In this document: piece by piece, positions 1 through 6,913 of the stretch
Layout of the letters: every line of letters begins with the position of its first letter
How positions within the stretch are numbered: position 1 is the first letter of the stretch
Assembly (NCBI GenBank): GCA_963205465.1
Contig: CAUJKG010000040.1
Span: forward strand, 1-11,556
DNA: 11,556 nucleotides
Source: Pseudomonadota bacterium
GTDB taxonomy: Bacteria > Pseudomonadota > Alphaproteobacteria > Rhizobiales > Xanthobacteraceae
Direction of reading: 5' to 3'
Made by a program: the position numbers and the translations under genes
Notes under the pieces: generated by a model
What the model was told of the DNA's origin: nothing
The model's database searches: none
What the model saw: only the letters and a program-made list of their open reading frames with translations

Positions 1-1247
1 AAACCTTCGCTCGTGAACTTCGCGGCGCGGGCGAAGACCGCCGCATTTTCGCCGAGCGCCTTCACCACTTCATTTGGCGAAACGATCTCGAATGAACCAT
101 CGCGTTCGCGGAACGCACGGATCTGCGCGCCGTTCTCGGCATCGAGCACCGAACAGGTGATGTAGACGAGCCTGCCGCCCGGCTTCACGAAGCGCGCGGC
201 CTCGTCGAGCAATCCCGACTGCTCCTTCACGCGAATGTCGAGCGCGCCGGGACGCGCGCGCCACTTCGCATCCGGATGCCGCCGCCATACGCCGCTGCCG
301 GTACAGGGCGCATCGAGCAGCACGAGATCCATCTTCGCTGCGAGATCGGACAGCACGTCCTGCTTTCCCTTGCCCGTCCCCTTGGGCGAACGCACCTGCA
401 CATTGCGCACGCCCGCGCGCGTCAAACGTTCATGGATCGGCGCCAGGCGGCGCAGATCGGAGTCATAGGCGAAAATCTGACCCTTGTTCTCCATCGCCGC
501 GGCAAGCGCGAGCGTCTTGCCACCCGCGCCTGCGCAGAGATCGAGCACCTGCTCGCTGGCGGAAGCACCGGCAAAGAGCGCGGCAAGCTGCGAGCCTTCG
601 TCTTGCACCTCGAAGTCGCCCTTGAGAAAGGACGGCTCCGAGGTCACCGGCGGCTGGCGGCCATCGTCATTCAGCTCGATGCGCAAACCTGACGGCGACC
701 AGCGCGACGGCACCGGATTCAAATGAGACAGTTCTTTCGCCAGATCGTCCCGGCTGGTCTTCAGCGTGTTGACGCGCAGATCGAGCGGCGCGCGGCCCGC
801 GAGCGCCATGCCCTCTTCCCAGCGCTCCTCGCCGAAGGCGGCCGCGAGATGCGGGTCGAGCCATTCGGGATAATCGCCCGCCATATGCGGCGGGGCCTTG
901 CCGAGCGAGCCAAGCTCCAGTTTTTTACGCTCGTCCTCGGTCAGCGCGTCCGGCGCGAAACGCGAGCCATCCGCGAGCTTCGCAATGTCGTCGATGCTCA
1001 TGCGCCGGGCCAGCCGCAGGGTGCCGAGCAGAATCGCGCGCGGCGTTTCCGCGCCCATCAGGAACGCGCTCGAGGCGCGGCGGCGCAAGGCGTCGAACAT
1101 CAGCGCACCGATGGCGTTGCGGTCGCCGGAGCCGGCAAAGCGATGCGCGCGGCCCCAGTCGCGCAGCACATCGGCGGCCGGGCGCTTCTTGGTTTCGATT
1201 TCGGTGAAAATTTCAATGGCGGCGGCAAGCCGTGCGGCGGGTGTCAT
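1..1247 (-). CDS. RsmB/NOP-family 16S rRNA cytosine-C5 methyltransferase (3' end outside window)
   Basis: SAM-dependent RNA methyltransferase of the RsmB/Sun/NOP2 family, expected to make 5-methylcytosine in 16S rRNA in the cytoplasm. The reverse-complement frame is open from ATG 1247 to the left edge (about 415 residues). It starts MTPAARLAAAIEIF. The N-terminal part (residues about 1-140) is helical, as in the NusB-like RNA-binding domain of RsmB. The SAM-binding motif VLDLCAGAGGKT begins near residue 234. Both family cysteines are visible: Cys315 in DAPCTGSG (motif IV) and Cys365 in VYITCS (motif VI); Cys365 is the expected catalytic nucleophile and Cys315 aids product release. The frame ends in AAKFTSEG, so only a short C-terminal tail is missing. 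The ATG lies 10 bases after the stop of the upstream nucleosidase gene, so it is probably the distal gene of that operon. Which cytosine is modified cannot be told, so no symbol is given. Confidence 0.9.
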   Translation of the reverse strand, partial: MTPAARLAAAIEIFTEIETKKRPAADVLRDWGRAHRFAGSGDRNAIGALMFDALRRRASSAFLMGAETPRAILLGTLRLARRMSIDDIAKLADGSRFAPDALTEDERKKLELGSLGKAPPHMAGDYPEWLDPHLAAAFGEERWEEGMALAGRAPLDLRVNTLKTSRDDLAKELSHLNPVPSRWSPSGLRIELNDDGRQPPVTSEPSFLKGDFEVQDEGSQLAALFAGASASEQVLDLCAGAGGKTLALAAAMENKGQIFAYDSDLRRLAPIHERLTRAGVRNVQVRSPKGTGKGKQDVLSDLAAKMDLVLLDAPCTGSGVWRRHPDAKWRARPGALDIRVKEQSGLLDEAARFVKPGGRLVYITCSVLDAENGAQIRAFRERDGSFEIVSPNEVVKALGENAAVFARAAKFTSEG

Positions 1248-1257
1248 GCGCCCGGGC

Positions 1258-1899
1258 TTATAGGGAGAACGCGCCGCTTACAACTGCCGCGAAGAAGCGG
1301 TCGATATCCGCCGCCAGCTTGTGATCGACGATCTCCAGATAATCGGCCCAGTCTTCGTAGCGGGAAAGCTCGGTCTTGCCGTCGGTAATGCCGCGGAGCC
1401 CGATCATCGGCACGCCGAAGCGTTTCGCCGCGCGATAGACCGCATAGCTCTCCATATCCACCATGTCGGCCGCGACCGCGTCATACATCGCGCCCGAGAC
1501 GATGCTCGCACCGGTCGCAATCGAGGCAGAAGCGATGCCGGGAATCTGCCGCGGAATTTCGACCGTCCCGGGCTCGTCGAGAAACGGCACGAGGCCGCGT
1601 TGAAATCCCAGCGGCGTGCAGTCCATGTCGCGGTAGGAAACACTCGCAAGCTGGTAGACTTCGGCGTGCTCTAGCTTTTTCGATCCGGCGGAGCCGAGCG
1701 AGAACACGAGGCCGGGCAATTCGCCCTTCGCCTGCAGCGCCCCAAGCGCCGCACTGGTCGCCGCAGCGGCCTCGACCGGCCCGACGCCCGTGATCAGGGG
1801 CGCGATGCGGCGTTGCAATTCCGCGCCATATTCCTGCGCGGTCGCCATCACGAAGAGGACCGAAACCCCGCGCCCCTTCCAGAGCGTGCCAGCGCGCAT
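1258..1899 (-). CDS. 5'-methylthioadenosine/S-adenosylhomocysteine nucleosidase-like protein
   Basis: Purine-nucleoside phosphorylase/MTAN-fold enzyme of 213 residues, predicted to split the N-glycosidic bond of MTA or SAH and release adenine. Family marks in order: the N-terminal strand FVMATAQEYG with Glu23 (position of the conserved N-terminal glutamate of MTAN), a GVGPVEAA glycine turn near residues 38-45, LGSAG near 70, VDMESYA with Glu150 (ribose-binding Met-Glu), and RGITDG with Asp173 (the general-acid aspartate position). The true fold begins near residue 13, but no start codon lies there, so ATG 1899 is the only sensible start and gives a short extra N-terminus. It starts 4 bases after the stop of the MAPEG gene and ends 10 bases before the methyltransferase start. 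SAH is the product of the methyltransferase next door, a plausible but unproven link. Related nucleosidases (futalosine, hopanoid pathway) share the fold, so the exact substrate is uncertain. Confidence 0.8.
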   Translation of the reverse strand: MRAGTLWKGRGVSVLFVMATAQEYGAELQRRIAPLITGVGPVEAAAATSAALGALQAKGELPGLVFSLGSAGSKKLEHAEVYQLASVSYRDMDCTPLGFQRGLVPFLDEPGTVEIPRQIPGIASASIATGASIVSGAMYDAVAADMVDMESYAVYRAAKRFGVPMIGLRGITDGKTELSRYEDWADYLEIVDHKLAADIDRFFAAVVSGAFSL

Positions 1900-1903
1900 C
1901 CGC

Positions 1904-2326
1904 TCAGAGGCCTGTCAGAATCTGGAACGCGAAATAGGCCCACATGATAACGAGCGTGAGGAGACCGGCGACATAAGCGAAGAAGCGTTGCGGCACGCGG
2001 TTGGACGTGGTGTGGATCAGCATGTGCACGACCCGCAGGATCACGAAGACCCAGGACAACACCACGAAGATCAGATCGGCTTTCTTCGTGATGAGCGCGA
2101 ATGCCACCAGAACGAAGAACAGCACCGGCAGTTCGAACTGGTTGTGATAGGCGTTCGATATCTGCTTCGCGCGGCCCGGCCAGGTTTCCTTGGTCAGCGC
2201 GATGTCCTTGATGCGCACTTCCCGCGCGGCAATGGCGCGGTTGCGCTCGTAGCCCATCCAGAGCGAAAGCACGAAAATCTGCGCCACCAGCACGAAGACC
2301 GGCAACAGGATCATGGGAACGGTCAT
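1904..2326 (-). CDS. MAPEG-family membrane protein (copy 1)
   Basis: Integral membrane protein of 140 residues in the MAPEG family (membrane-associated proteins in eicosanoid and glutathione metabolism), in its bacterial branch, whose substrates are mostly unknown. Four hydrophobic helices are visible: residues about 5-24, 65-82, 83-103 and 115-137. Family marks are NAYHNQFELPVLFF (Asn and Glu at the start of helix 2) and RVVHMLIHTTSN in the third helix. ATG 2326 is chosen: a G-rich stretch lies upstream of it, while ATG 2314 has no ribosome site. It lies 14 bases after the stop of a second MAPEG gene and 4 bases before the nucleosidase. The two MAPEG copies are of equal length and share FVVLSW, IHTTSN and the ELPV motif, so they are a tandem duplication. 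Glutathione-dependent activity is possible but cannot be concluded. Confidence 0.85.
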   Translation of the reverse strand: MTVPMILLPVFVLVAQIFVLSLWMGYERNRAIAAREVRIKDIALTKETWPGRAKQISNAYHNQFELPVLFFVLVAFALITKKADLIFVVLSWVFVILRVVHMLIHTTSNRVPQRFFAYVAGLLTLVIMWAYFAFQILTGL

Positions 2327-2340
2327 GGCGGCAAAGCCCC

Positions 2341-2763
2341 CTAGATGAGCGAGATGTGGACGGTGAGCCAGATCAGCATGGCGAAGAGCACGAGCGCGCC
2401 GGCGCGAAACGCGAGGCTACGGTGTTTCCGGACATTGGAGGTGGTGTGGATATAGCTTTGCACGATCCGGCAAAGCACGAAGAGCCACGACAGCACGACA
2501 AAGACGATGTCCGCTTCCTTGGTGACGAAGGCGATGATCACCAGCGCGTAGAACACTACCGGCAGTTCGAGCGAGTTCTGATAGGCGTCGCCGAATTGCG
2601 CGGCGCGTGGCGGCCACGGATTGCCGCCTCGCAGCGCGAGGTCTTTCGGATCGACCTGTTTATCCATGACAGCGCGGCGGCGCGTCACGACCATGCCGAA
2701 CATCAAAAGGAACGTGACGAAGGCTTGGGCAAGCAGCGGCGCGAGAACGGCGAAAGTCGTCAT
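2341..2763 (-). CDS. MAPEG-family membrane protein (copy 2)
   Basis: Second MAPEG paralogue, 140 residues, beginning MTTFAVLAPLLAQAF and ending in TAG at 2341-2343. Four hydrophobic segments occur at about 4-25, 65-83, 84-104 and 115-138, with DAYQNSLELPVVFY, FVVLSWLFVLCRIVQ and YIHTTSN as family marks. ATG 2763 is chosen because the MAPEG fold begins there; the same reading frame stays open upstream, but that part only overlaps the preceding gene in another frame and reads as arginine-rich nonsense. The gene starts 8 bases after the stop of the secreted-protein gene. It differs from copy 1 mainly in the N-terminal cytoplasmic loop (DKQVDPKDLALRGG) and at the C-terminus, so the duplication is not recent. 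Function unknown beyond family membership. Confidence 0.83.
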   Translation of the reverse strand: MTTFAVLAPLLAQAFVTFLLMFGMVVTRRRAVMDKQVDPKDLALRGGNPWPPRAAQFGDAYQNSLELPVVFYALVIIAFVTKEADIVFVVLSWLFVLCRIVQSYIHTTSNVRKHRSLAFRAGALVLFAMLIWLTVHISLI

Positions 2764-2771
2764 GACAAGAC

Positions 2772-3317
2772 TCAGCGATTGAGTTGTTCGAGATTGGGGG
2801 AGATGCCGGCGATGCAGGTGTCGCTGCCGCGCTCGCCGGGATAGATATCGACGATCGAGAAGCGCACCCATTGCGGCTTCACCGGGCGCGGCAGCTTGAC
2901 GACATGCTCTTCCGGCTTGTCGGGAAGTATGACGATGGTGGCGAAGCCGTCGCTGGTCTGGATGCGCAGAAGCTTCACGCGGCTGTTGTCCTTGAAGGTC
3001 TCCGGCGTTTTCGAATAGCCGTTGCGAATGGCGAATTCCTGCAGACGCAGGCCCGGCTTGAAATGGAGCGTCACCGTTTCGCCGATGCCATAGCCGACGA
3101 CGCCTTCGCACCACACCTTGCCGCCCTCGCCGCTCACGAAAGCTTCCGGCCCGAAGGCGAGTTCGCCTTCCGCCGCTTTGGCGCTGTTCACGCAGTAGCG
3201 CAATTCCGCGAATTGCCCGCCTTGGATCGCGCACTGCTCTTTGGGTTTGGGCTGCGCGAGCGCGGCGCCTGCCAGCACGACAAGCGCCGCAGCGAGAGCG
3301 GACTTCCGTAGTATCAT
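2772..3317 (-). CDS. Secreted protein with NADase-type glycan-binding-like domain
   Basis: Exported protein of 181 residues. Residues 1-21 form a Sec signal peptide (MILRKSALAA, hydrophobic core, AGAALA then Q). The mature part has four cysteines (29, 42, 70, 168), enough for two disulfides in the periplasm. Residues about 60-115 carry the pattern VWCEG, GYGIGETVTLHF, IRNGYSKT, FKDNSRVKLL. I recognise this as the beta-sandwich (discoidin-like) fold called the NADase-type glycan-binding domain, often attached to bacterial NAD glycohydrolase toxins or found alone in periplasmic proteins. No catalytic domain is attached here, so binding rather than catalysis is inferred. ATG 3317 is chosen over the longer open frame because it directly precedes the signal peptide and has AGGA about 8 bases upstream. 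It is the first gene of the minus-strand cluster, divergent from the gene at 3385. Confidence 0.75.
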   Translation of the reverse strand: MILRKSALAAALVVLAGAALAQPKPKEQCAIQGGQFAELRYCVNSAKAAEGELAFGPEAFVSGEGGKVWCEGVVGYGIGETVTLHFKPGLRLQEFAIRNGYSKTPETFKDNSRVKLLRIQTSDGFATIVILPDKPEEHVVKLPRPVKPQWVRFSIVDIYPGERGSDTCIAGISPNLEQLNR

Positions 3318-3384
3318 CACTCGATTCCTGCCTCGAAGCGCAAATGTTGTAATCTGGCTGTGTGAAGATCGCGAGTCCCCATCC

Positions 3385-3921
3385 ATGACTGCCGATCCCG
3401 GCTTTGCGGGCGAGCGCGCCTTGCTGCCTGCGCTGGAGGACGAGTTGCAGCAGGGCGAGCGCGTGTTCTGGGCGGGCAAGCCCGACCTGTTCTCGCTCAT
3501 CCGGACGCAGAAACTATTGTTGCTGACCGGCGGCGCGCTGCTCGCATGGGCGACCACCGCGCTCCTGATGCACTGGATCGGCGGCACGACCTACATGCCG
3601 CTGGCGCTCGTCAGCATCGCCTTCCTCGCCGGGCCGCTTTTGAATCTTTCCGGACACGGCAGCACGATCTACGCGATCACGAACCGAGGCGCGCTGATCC
3701 TCCATCGCGGCATGAGGCCGGAGGTCGTCCGCACGCCGTTCGGCGAGATGGACGCAACCTTCGAAGTGCTGGAAACCGGCTACGGCGCGGGGCATGTCTA
3801 TTTCGCATCCGGCAAACCGACGCGCCTGCGCGACGTCGATTACACCGGCAAACTCGCATTCCGGAACGTGTTGCACGCGCAGCATGTCGCGCGGGTGCTC
3901 GACGCCATGCGCAAGCGCTGA
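3385..3921 (+). CDS. Membrane protein of unknown function, two helices, PH-like C-terminal part
   Basis: Protein of 178 residues from ATG 3385. The N-terminal part has the pattern LQQGERVFWAGKPD (residues 21-34), followed by two membrane helices at about 43-63 and 69-88. A soluble part opens with YAITNRGALILHRG (residues 96-109). This order (GE-x-V-x-W-x-G-x-P, two helices, then Y-A-I-T-N-R) is common in small bacterial membrane proteins whose cytosolic part resembles a bacterial PH domain. The function of this group is not established. The frame is open upstream to 3241, but that stretch overlaps the signal-peptide gene on the other strand and has no protein character, so the start at 3385 is preferred. 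It is divergent from the minus-strand cluster with 67 bases between the starts. I see no clear promoter there. Confidence 0.7.
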   Translation: MTADPGFAGERALLPALEDELQQGERVFWAGKPDLFSLIRTQKLLLLTGGALLAWATTALLMHWIGGTTYMPLALVSIAFLAGPLLNLSGHGSTIYAITNRGALILHRGMRPEVVRTPFGEMDATFEVLETGYGAGHVYFASGKPTRLRDVDYTGKLAFRNVLHAQHVARVLDAMRKR

Positions 3922-3943
3922 CGCAACCTCACTTCGATTTCAT

Positions 3944-3971
3944 TTGGCTTTCAACGACGCGCGGCTACTAT
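3944..3971 (+). promoter_or_regulatory. Candidate promoter for the Tat-exported protein gene
   Basis: TTGGCT at 3944-3949 and TACTAT at 3966-3971 are separated by 16 bases, a fair match to the housekeeping sigma factor pattern. A transcript would start near 3978, about 45 bases before ATG 4024. This also argues against the GTG at 3979 as the translation start, because that codon would have essentially no leader. Confidence 0.4.
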
Positions 3972-4023
3972 TGCCCGCGTGAGAACGAAAAAGTTCCCGC
4001 CAACAAAAATGGAACCTGAAATC

Positions 4024-4440
4024 ATGCGGCTCGACCGGCGTTTGTTTTTACAAGCGGGCGCAAGCGCGCTCCTTGTCTCTCCCGCACTCGCGCAGACCGC
4101 GCCGGGCGGCATTACCGGCGACGGTGTGTCGTTCAAACTCGGAAGATCGTGGCGCGTGACCGAATCCGGCGCCAACGGACTATTCTGGGAAGGCAACTGG
4201 ACCCGGCGCGGGGAAACCAATTTCTTCGACGCGCATTGGCGCGAAGTGCGCAGGAACGCAGGGGAGACGCGCGACATCATCGAGTTCAAGAGCGTGAACG
4301 GCGACGAGGTTCAGCTGTTCCGCGTCTCGCTCAACGGACATTATTACGGGAAGCTGAATCCGGAGCGCACCAAGGTTTTGAACGGCCGCGCAAGCTGGTA
4401 CGCGACCGGCGACGTCTGGACCGCCGAAATTATCGCGTAA
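4024..4440 (+). CDS. Tat-type exported protein of unknown function
   Basis: Protein of 138 residues beginning MRLDRRLFLQAGASALL. Arg5-Arg6 followed by Leu-Phe-Leu matches the twin-arginine signal core (RR-x-F-L), then comes a short hydrophobic stretch and an ALA cleavage site at about residues 21-23. The mature part (about 115 residues) is rich in aromatic and beta-type segments (LFWEGNW, WREVRRN, LNGHYYGKL, ASWYATGDVW) and has no cysteines. It may be a small beta-barrel or lipocalin-like periplasmic protein, but I recognise no family. ATG 4024 is preferred over ATG 4009 and GTG 3979, since the signal sequence begins right there and GGAA lies about 9 bases upstream. The stop TAA (4438-4440) is one base from the end of the convergent guaB. 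Confidence 0.65.
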   Translation: MRLDRRLFLQAGASALLVSPALAQTAPGGITGDGVSFKLGRSWRVTESGANGLFWEGNWTRRGETNFFDAHWREVRRNAGETRDIIEFKSVNGDEVQLFRVSLNGHYYGKLNPERTKVLNGRASWYATGDVWTAEIIA

Positions 4441-4441
4441 C

Positions 4442-5917
4442 CTACATCCGGTAGTTCGGCGCCTCGCGCGTGATGGTCACGTCGTGGACGTGGCTCTCGC
4501 GCAGACCCGCGCCGGAGATGCGCACGAATTGCGCCTTCTCGCGGAAGTCCTTCAGGGTCTTGCCGCCGACATAGCCCATCGACGCACGCAAGCCCCCGAC
4601 CAACTGATGCAGCACGGTCGCAACCGGCCCCTTGTAGGGCACCTGCCCCTCGATGCCTTCCGGCACGAGCTTGAGGGAGTCCTTGATGTCCTGCTGGAAG
4701 TAGCGATCCGCCGAGCCGCGCGCCATCGCACCGACCGAGCCCATACCGCGATACGACTTATAAGAACGGCCCTGATAGAGATAGACCTCGCCGGGGCTTT
4801 CATCGGTGCCCGCGAGCAGGTTGCCGACCATCGCGCATTCCGCACCCGCCGCAAGCGCCTTCGCGAGATCGCCGGAGAACTTCACGCCACCGTCCGCGAT
4901 CACCGGCGTATCCGCCTTGCGCGCCTCTTCGGCGGCATCGAGGATCGCAGTCAGTTGCGGGACGCCGACGCCGGCGACGACGCGCGTGGTGCAGATCGAG
5001 CCCGGGCCGATGCCGACCTTGATCGCATCCGCGCCGGCATCGATCAGCGCCTTGGTGCCTTCGGCGGTCGCAACGTTGCCGGCGACCACCTGCACGGCAT
5101 TGGAAAGCCGCTTGATGCGCGCGACCGATTCCAGCACGCGGCGCGTATGGCCGTGCGCGGTATCGACCACGACCACATCGACGCCAGCTTCGACCAGCGC
5201 CTCGGTGCGGGCGAAGCCGTCTTCGCCCACCGTGGTCGCGGCGGCGACGCGAAGGCGCCCCTGCTCATCCTTGCAGGCGTTCGGATTGGCGACCGCCTTC
5301 TCGATATCCTTGACGGTAATGAGACCGACGCAGCGATAGTTCTCGTCGACCACCAGGAGCTTCTCGATGCGATGCTGGTGCAGAAGCCTTTTTGCGACTT
5401 CCTGCGTCACGCCTTCGCGCACCGTAACGAGATTGTCCTTCGTCATCAGTTCAGCCACGCGCTGGTTCGGATTATTGGCGAAGCGCACGTCGCGGTGCGT
5501 GAGAATGCCGACCAGCTTGCCGTTGCCCTTCTCGGTGACCGGCACGCCGGAAATCGCGTTGTGGCGCATCAGTTCGAGCGCTTCGGCGAGTGTCGATTCC
5601 GGATCGATGGTGAGCGGGTTCACCACCATGCCGCTTTCGAACTTCTTCACGCGCCGCACATGCTCGGCCTGCACCTCCGGCGTCATGTTGCGGTGGAGCA
5701 CGCCGATGCCGCCGGCCTGCGCCATGGCGATGGCGAGCCGCGCTTCGGTGATCGTGTCCATGGCAGCGGACAGGATCGGAACGTTCAGGGTTACGGATCG
5801 GGTGAGCCGTGTGCGGACATCCGCCTCGGACGGCAGCACATCGGAAAGGCCGGGCTTCAGGAGCACATCGTCGAAGGTGAGCGCTTCCCGCGCGAGGCCG
5901 TCAGTGAGACGGTTCAT
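4442..5917 (-). CDS. guaB: IMP dehydrogenase GuaB
   Basis: Cytosolic enzyme of 491 residues that oxidises IMP to XMP with NAD+, the first committed step of GMP synthesis. The N-terminal catalytic part begins ALTFDDVLLKPG (residues 12-23). Two CBS domains follow at about 95-212, with motifs such as ISGVPV and VGILTHRDV, and TVKDIEKAV in the second. The barrel then resumes. The NAD site VVVVDTAHGH is at 248-257, and the loop GPGSICTT holds catalytic Cys309. The flap ARGSADRYF carries Arg405-Tyr406, which activates water for hydrolysis of the E-XMP intermediate. Length is normal for bacterial GuaB. The start is ATG 5917: AGGAG lies 6 bases upstream. A TTG at 5923 would sit directly on that ribosome site, so it is unlikely. 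The gene runs towards the Tat-protein gene, its stop TAG (4442-4444) leaving a single base between them. It is divergent from the crotonase gene. Confidence 0.97.
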   Translation of the reverse strand: MNRLTDGLAREALTFDDVLLKPGLSDVLPSEADVRTRLTRSVTLNVPILSAAMDTITEARLAIAMAQAGGIGVLHRNMTPEVQAEHVRRVKKFESGMVVNPLTIDPESTLAEALELMRHNAISGVPVTEKGNGKLVGILTHRDVRFANNPNQRVAELMTKDNLVTVREGVTQEVAKRLLHQHRIEKLLVVDENYRCVGLITVKDIEKAVANPNACKDEQGRLRVAAATTVGEDGFARTEALVEAGVDVVVVDTAHGHTRRVLESVARIKRLSNAVQVVAGNVATAEGTKALIDAGADAIKVGIGPGSICTTRVVAGVGVPQLTAILDAAEEARKADTPVIADGGVKFSGDLAKALAAGAECAMVGNLLAGTDESPGEVYLYQGRSYKSYRGMGSVGAMARGSADRYFQQDIKDSLKLVPEGIEGQVPYKGPVATVLHQLVGGLRASMGYVGGKTLKDFREKAQFVRISGAGLRESHVHDVTITREAPNYRM

Positions 5918-6003
5918 CGCCAACTCCTGTTCACCGGACTTCTAGCCGGAAAAGTGGCGGCGCCGCGAGGCGGAATCGCGCGCGGGGCCGGGTTGGCAAG
6001 TGT

Positions 6004-6043
6004 CGTTACGCATCGCGACCCCAAAAGGCAAGGTGCCGTAACG
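6004..6043. repeat. Inverted repeat CGTTACG/CGTAACG upstream of guaB
   Basis: CGTTACG (6004-6010) and CGTAACG (6037-6043) are perfect inverted copies whose near ends lie 26 bases apart, in the 201-base gap between the divergent guaB and crotonase genes. Each half is followed by CAT on the plus strand, so the halves also read as near-direct copies (GTTACGCAT, GTAACGCAT). A regulator site or a leader hairpin on the guaB transcript are both possible. No known operator was recognised. Confidence 0.4.
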
Positions 6044-6048
6044 CATTG

Positions 6049-6064
6049 AGGGGTTTAGTCCCCT
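6049..6064. repeat. Short palindrome AGGGG-6-CCCCT before the crotonase gene
   Basis: AGGGG at 6049-6053 and CCCCT at 6060-6064 form a perfect five-base inverted repeat around TTTAGT. It lies where the -35 region would be if TATAGT (6087-6092) is the -10 box. It could be an operator; five bases is short and chance is not excluded. Confidence 0.3.
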
Positions 6065-6086
6065 GCATCTGTCCACACTTCCCCGC

Positions 6087-6092
6087 TATAGT
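6087..6092 (+). promoter_or_regulatory. Candidate -10 box of the crotonase gene
   Basis: TATAGT at 6087-6092 lies about 17 bases before the strong ribosome site GGAGG (6109-6113) of the gene starting at 6119. No convincing -35 hexamer lies 16-18 bases upstream, so the call rests on the -10 alone. Confidence 0.25.
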
Positions 6093-6118
6093 CCGGCCGG
6101 CAATTCCCGGAGGAAACC

Positions 6119-6892
6119 ATGACCGATCTCGTCCGCACCACCGTCGAAGGCGGCGTGCTCACGCTGACCCTGAACCGCGCCGACAAGAAGAACGCGCTTT
6201 CCAAGGCCATGTACGGGGCAATCGTGCAGGGCATGGTCCGCGCCGAGGAGGAAGCGGGCATCCGGGCCGTGCTGTTTCAGGCGGAAGGCGACTTTTTCAC
6301 CTCCGGCAACGACATCGCCGACTTCACCGAGATCGCGATGGGCAAGGTCAAGGCGGAGGAAGCGGCGGCGAGCCCCTTCCTGACAGCGCTTGGGTCCGCG
6401 ACCAAACCACTGGTCGCGGCGGTCCAGGGTCACGCGGTCGGCGTCGGTACCACCATGCTCATGCATTGCGACGTCGTGGTGATCGCGGACGACGCGAAGC
6501 TGACCGTGCCATTCGTCAACCTCGCGCTGGTGCCGGAGGCGGCCTCCTCGATGCTGCTGCCTGCCCGCATCGGCTATGCACGCGCCTACAAGATGTTCGC
6601 GCTCGGCGAGCCGATGCTCGGCAAGGAAGCGGCCGCACTCGGTGTCGCGACCGAGTCCGTTCCGGCGGCACAGGTGCGCGCGAAGGCGGCGGATTACGCC
6701 GCGCGTCTCGCGAAGCAGCCGCCGGGCGCGCTGAAGCTGACCAAGCAATTGATGCGCGATCCTTCCGCCATCAAGCATGTGATGGAGCGCGAGGGCGCGA
6801 TGTTCAAGGATCGCCTGCGCTCGCCGGAAGCACTCGAAGCCTTCCGCGCCTTCGCCGAACGCCGCCCTCCGGATTTCACGAAGGTGAGCTGA
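6119..6892 (+). CDS. Enoyl-CoA hydratase/isomerase family protein, isomerase-like active site
   Basis: Crotonase-fold acyl-CoA enzyme of 257 residues. NRADKKNAL (residues 19-27) is the usual N-terminal strand-turn. The oxyanion hole is formed by SGNDIADF (62-69) and by GHAVGVG (104-110). Residues 130-146 read PFVNLALVPEAASSMLL. They align with the PFSHLGQSPEGCSS segment of eukaryotic peroxisomal delta3,delta2-enoyl-CoA isomerase (ECI2/Eci1), placing Glu140 at the catalytic base position, whereas classical hydratases use two glutamates in a different pattern. I therefore infer double-bond isomerisation of unsaturated acyl-CoA in beta-oxidation rather than simple hydration; the family is hard to call at substrate level. 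The start is secure: GGAGG at 6109-6113 lies 5 bases before ATG. The last codons (PPDFTKVS) recur after the next gene. The 21-base gap to the downstream gene suggests co-transcription. Confidence 0.85.
   Translation: MTDLVRTTVEGGVLTLTLNRADKKNALSKAMYGAIVQGMVRAEEEAGIRAVLFQAEGDFFTSGNDIADFTEIAMGKVKAEEAAASPFLTALGSATKPLVAAVQGHAVGVGTTMLMHCDVVVIADDAKLTVPFVNLALVPEAASSMLLPARIGYARAYKMFALGEPMLGKEAAALGVATESVPAAQVRAKAADYAARLAKQPPGALKLTKQLMRDPSAIKHVMEREGAMFKDRLRSPEALEAFRAFAERRPPDFTKVS
6869..6886 (+). repeat. 18-base direct repeat, copy 1 (end of the crotonase gene)
   Basis: CCGGATTTCACGAAGGTG here is identical to 7858-7875. In this copy it encodes PDFTKV at the C-terminus of the crotonase protein. The preceding 10 bases also resemble each other in the two copies (7 matches), and the frame relative to a TGA stop is the same. 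Confidence 0.9.
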
Positions 6893-6913
6893 TAAGGCAA
6901 GAGAGGGAATGTA

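Noticed and set aside
723..1388. 221-codon open frame opposite the RsmB-type gene
   Set aside because: It covers the methyltransferase and part of the nucleosidase gene in antisense; no protein features.
4484..6049. 521-codon open frame on the plus strand, opposite guaB
   Set aside because: It lies wholly antisense to a confidently identified guaB and is rich in His, Arg and Asp from the GC-biased opposite frame. It shows no family motif and no ribosome site.
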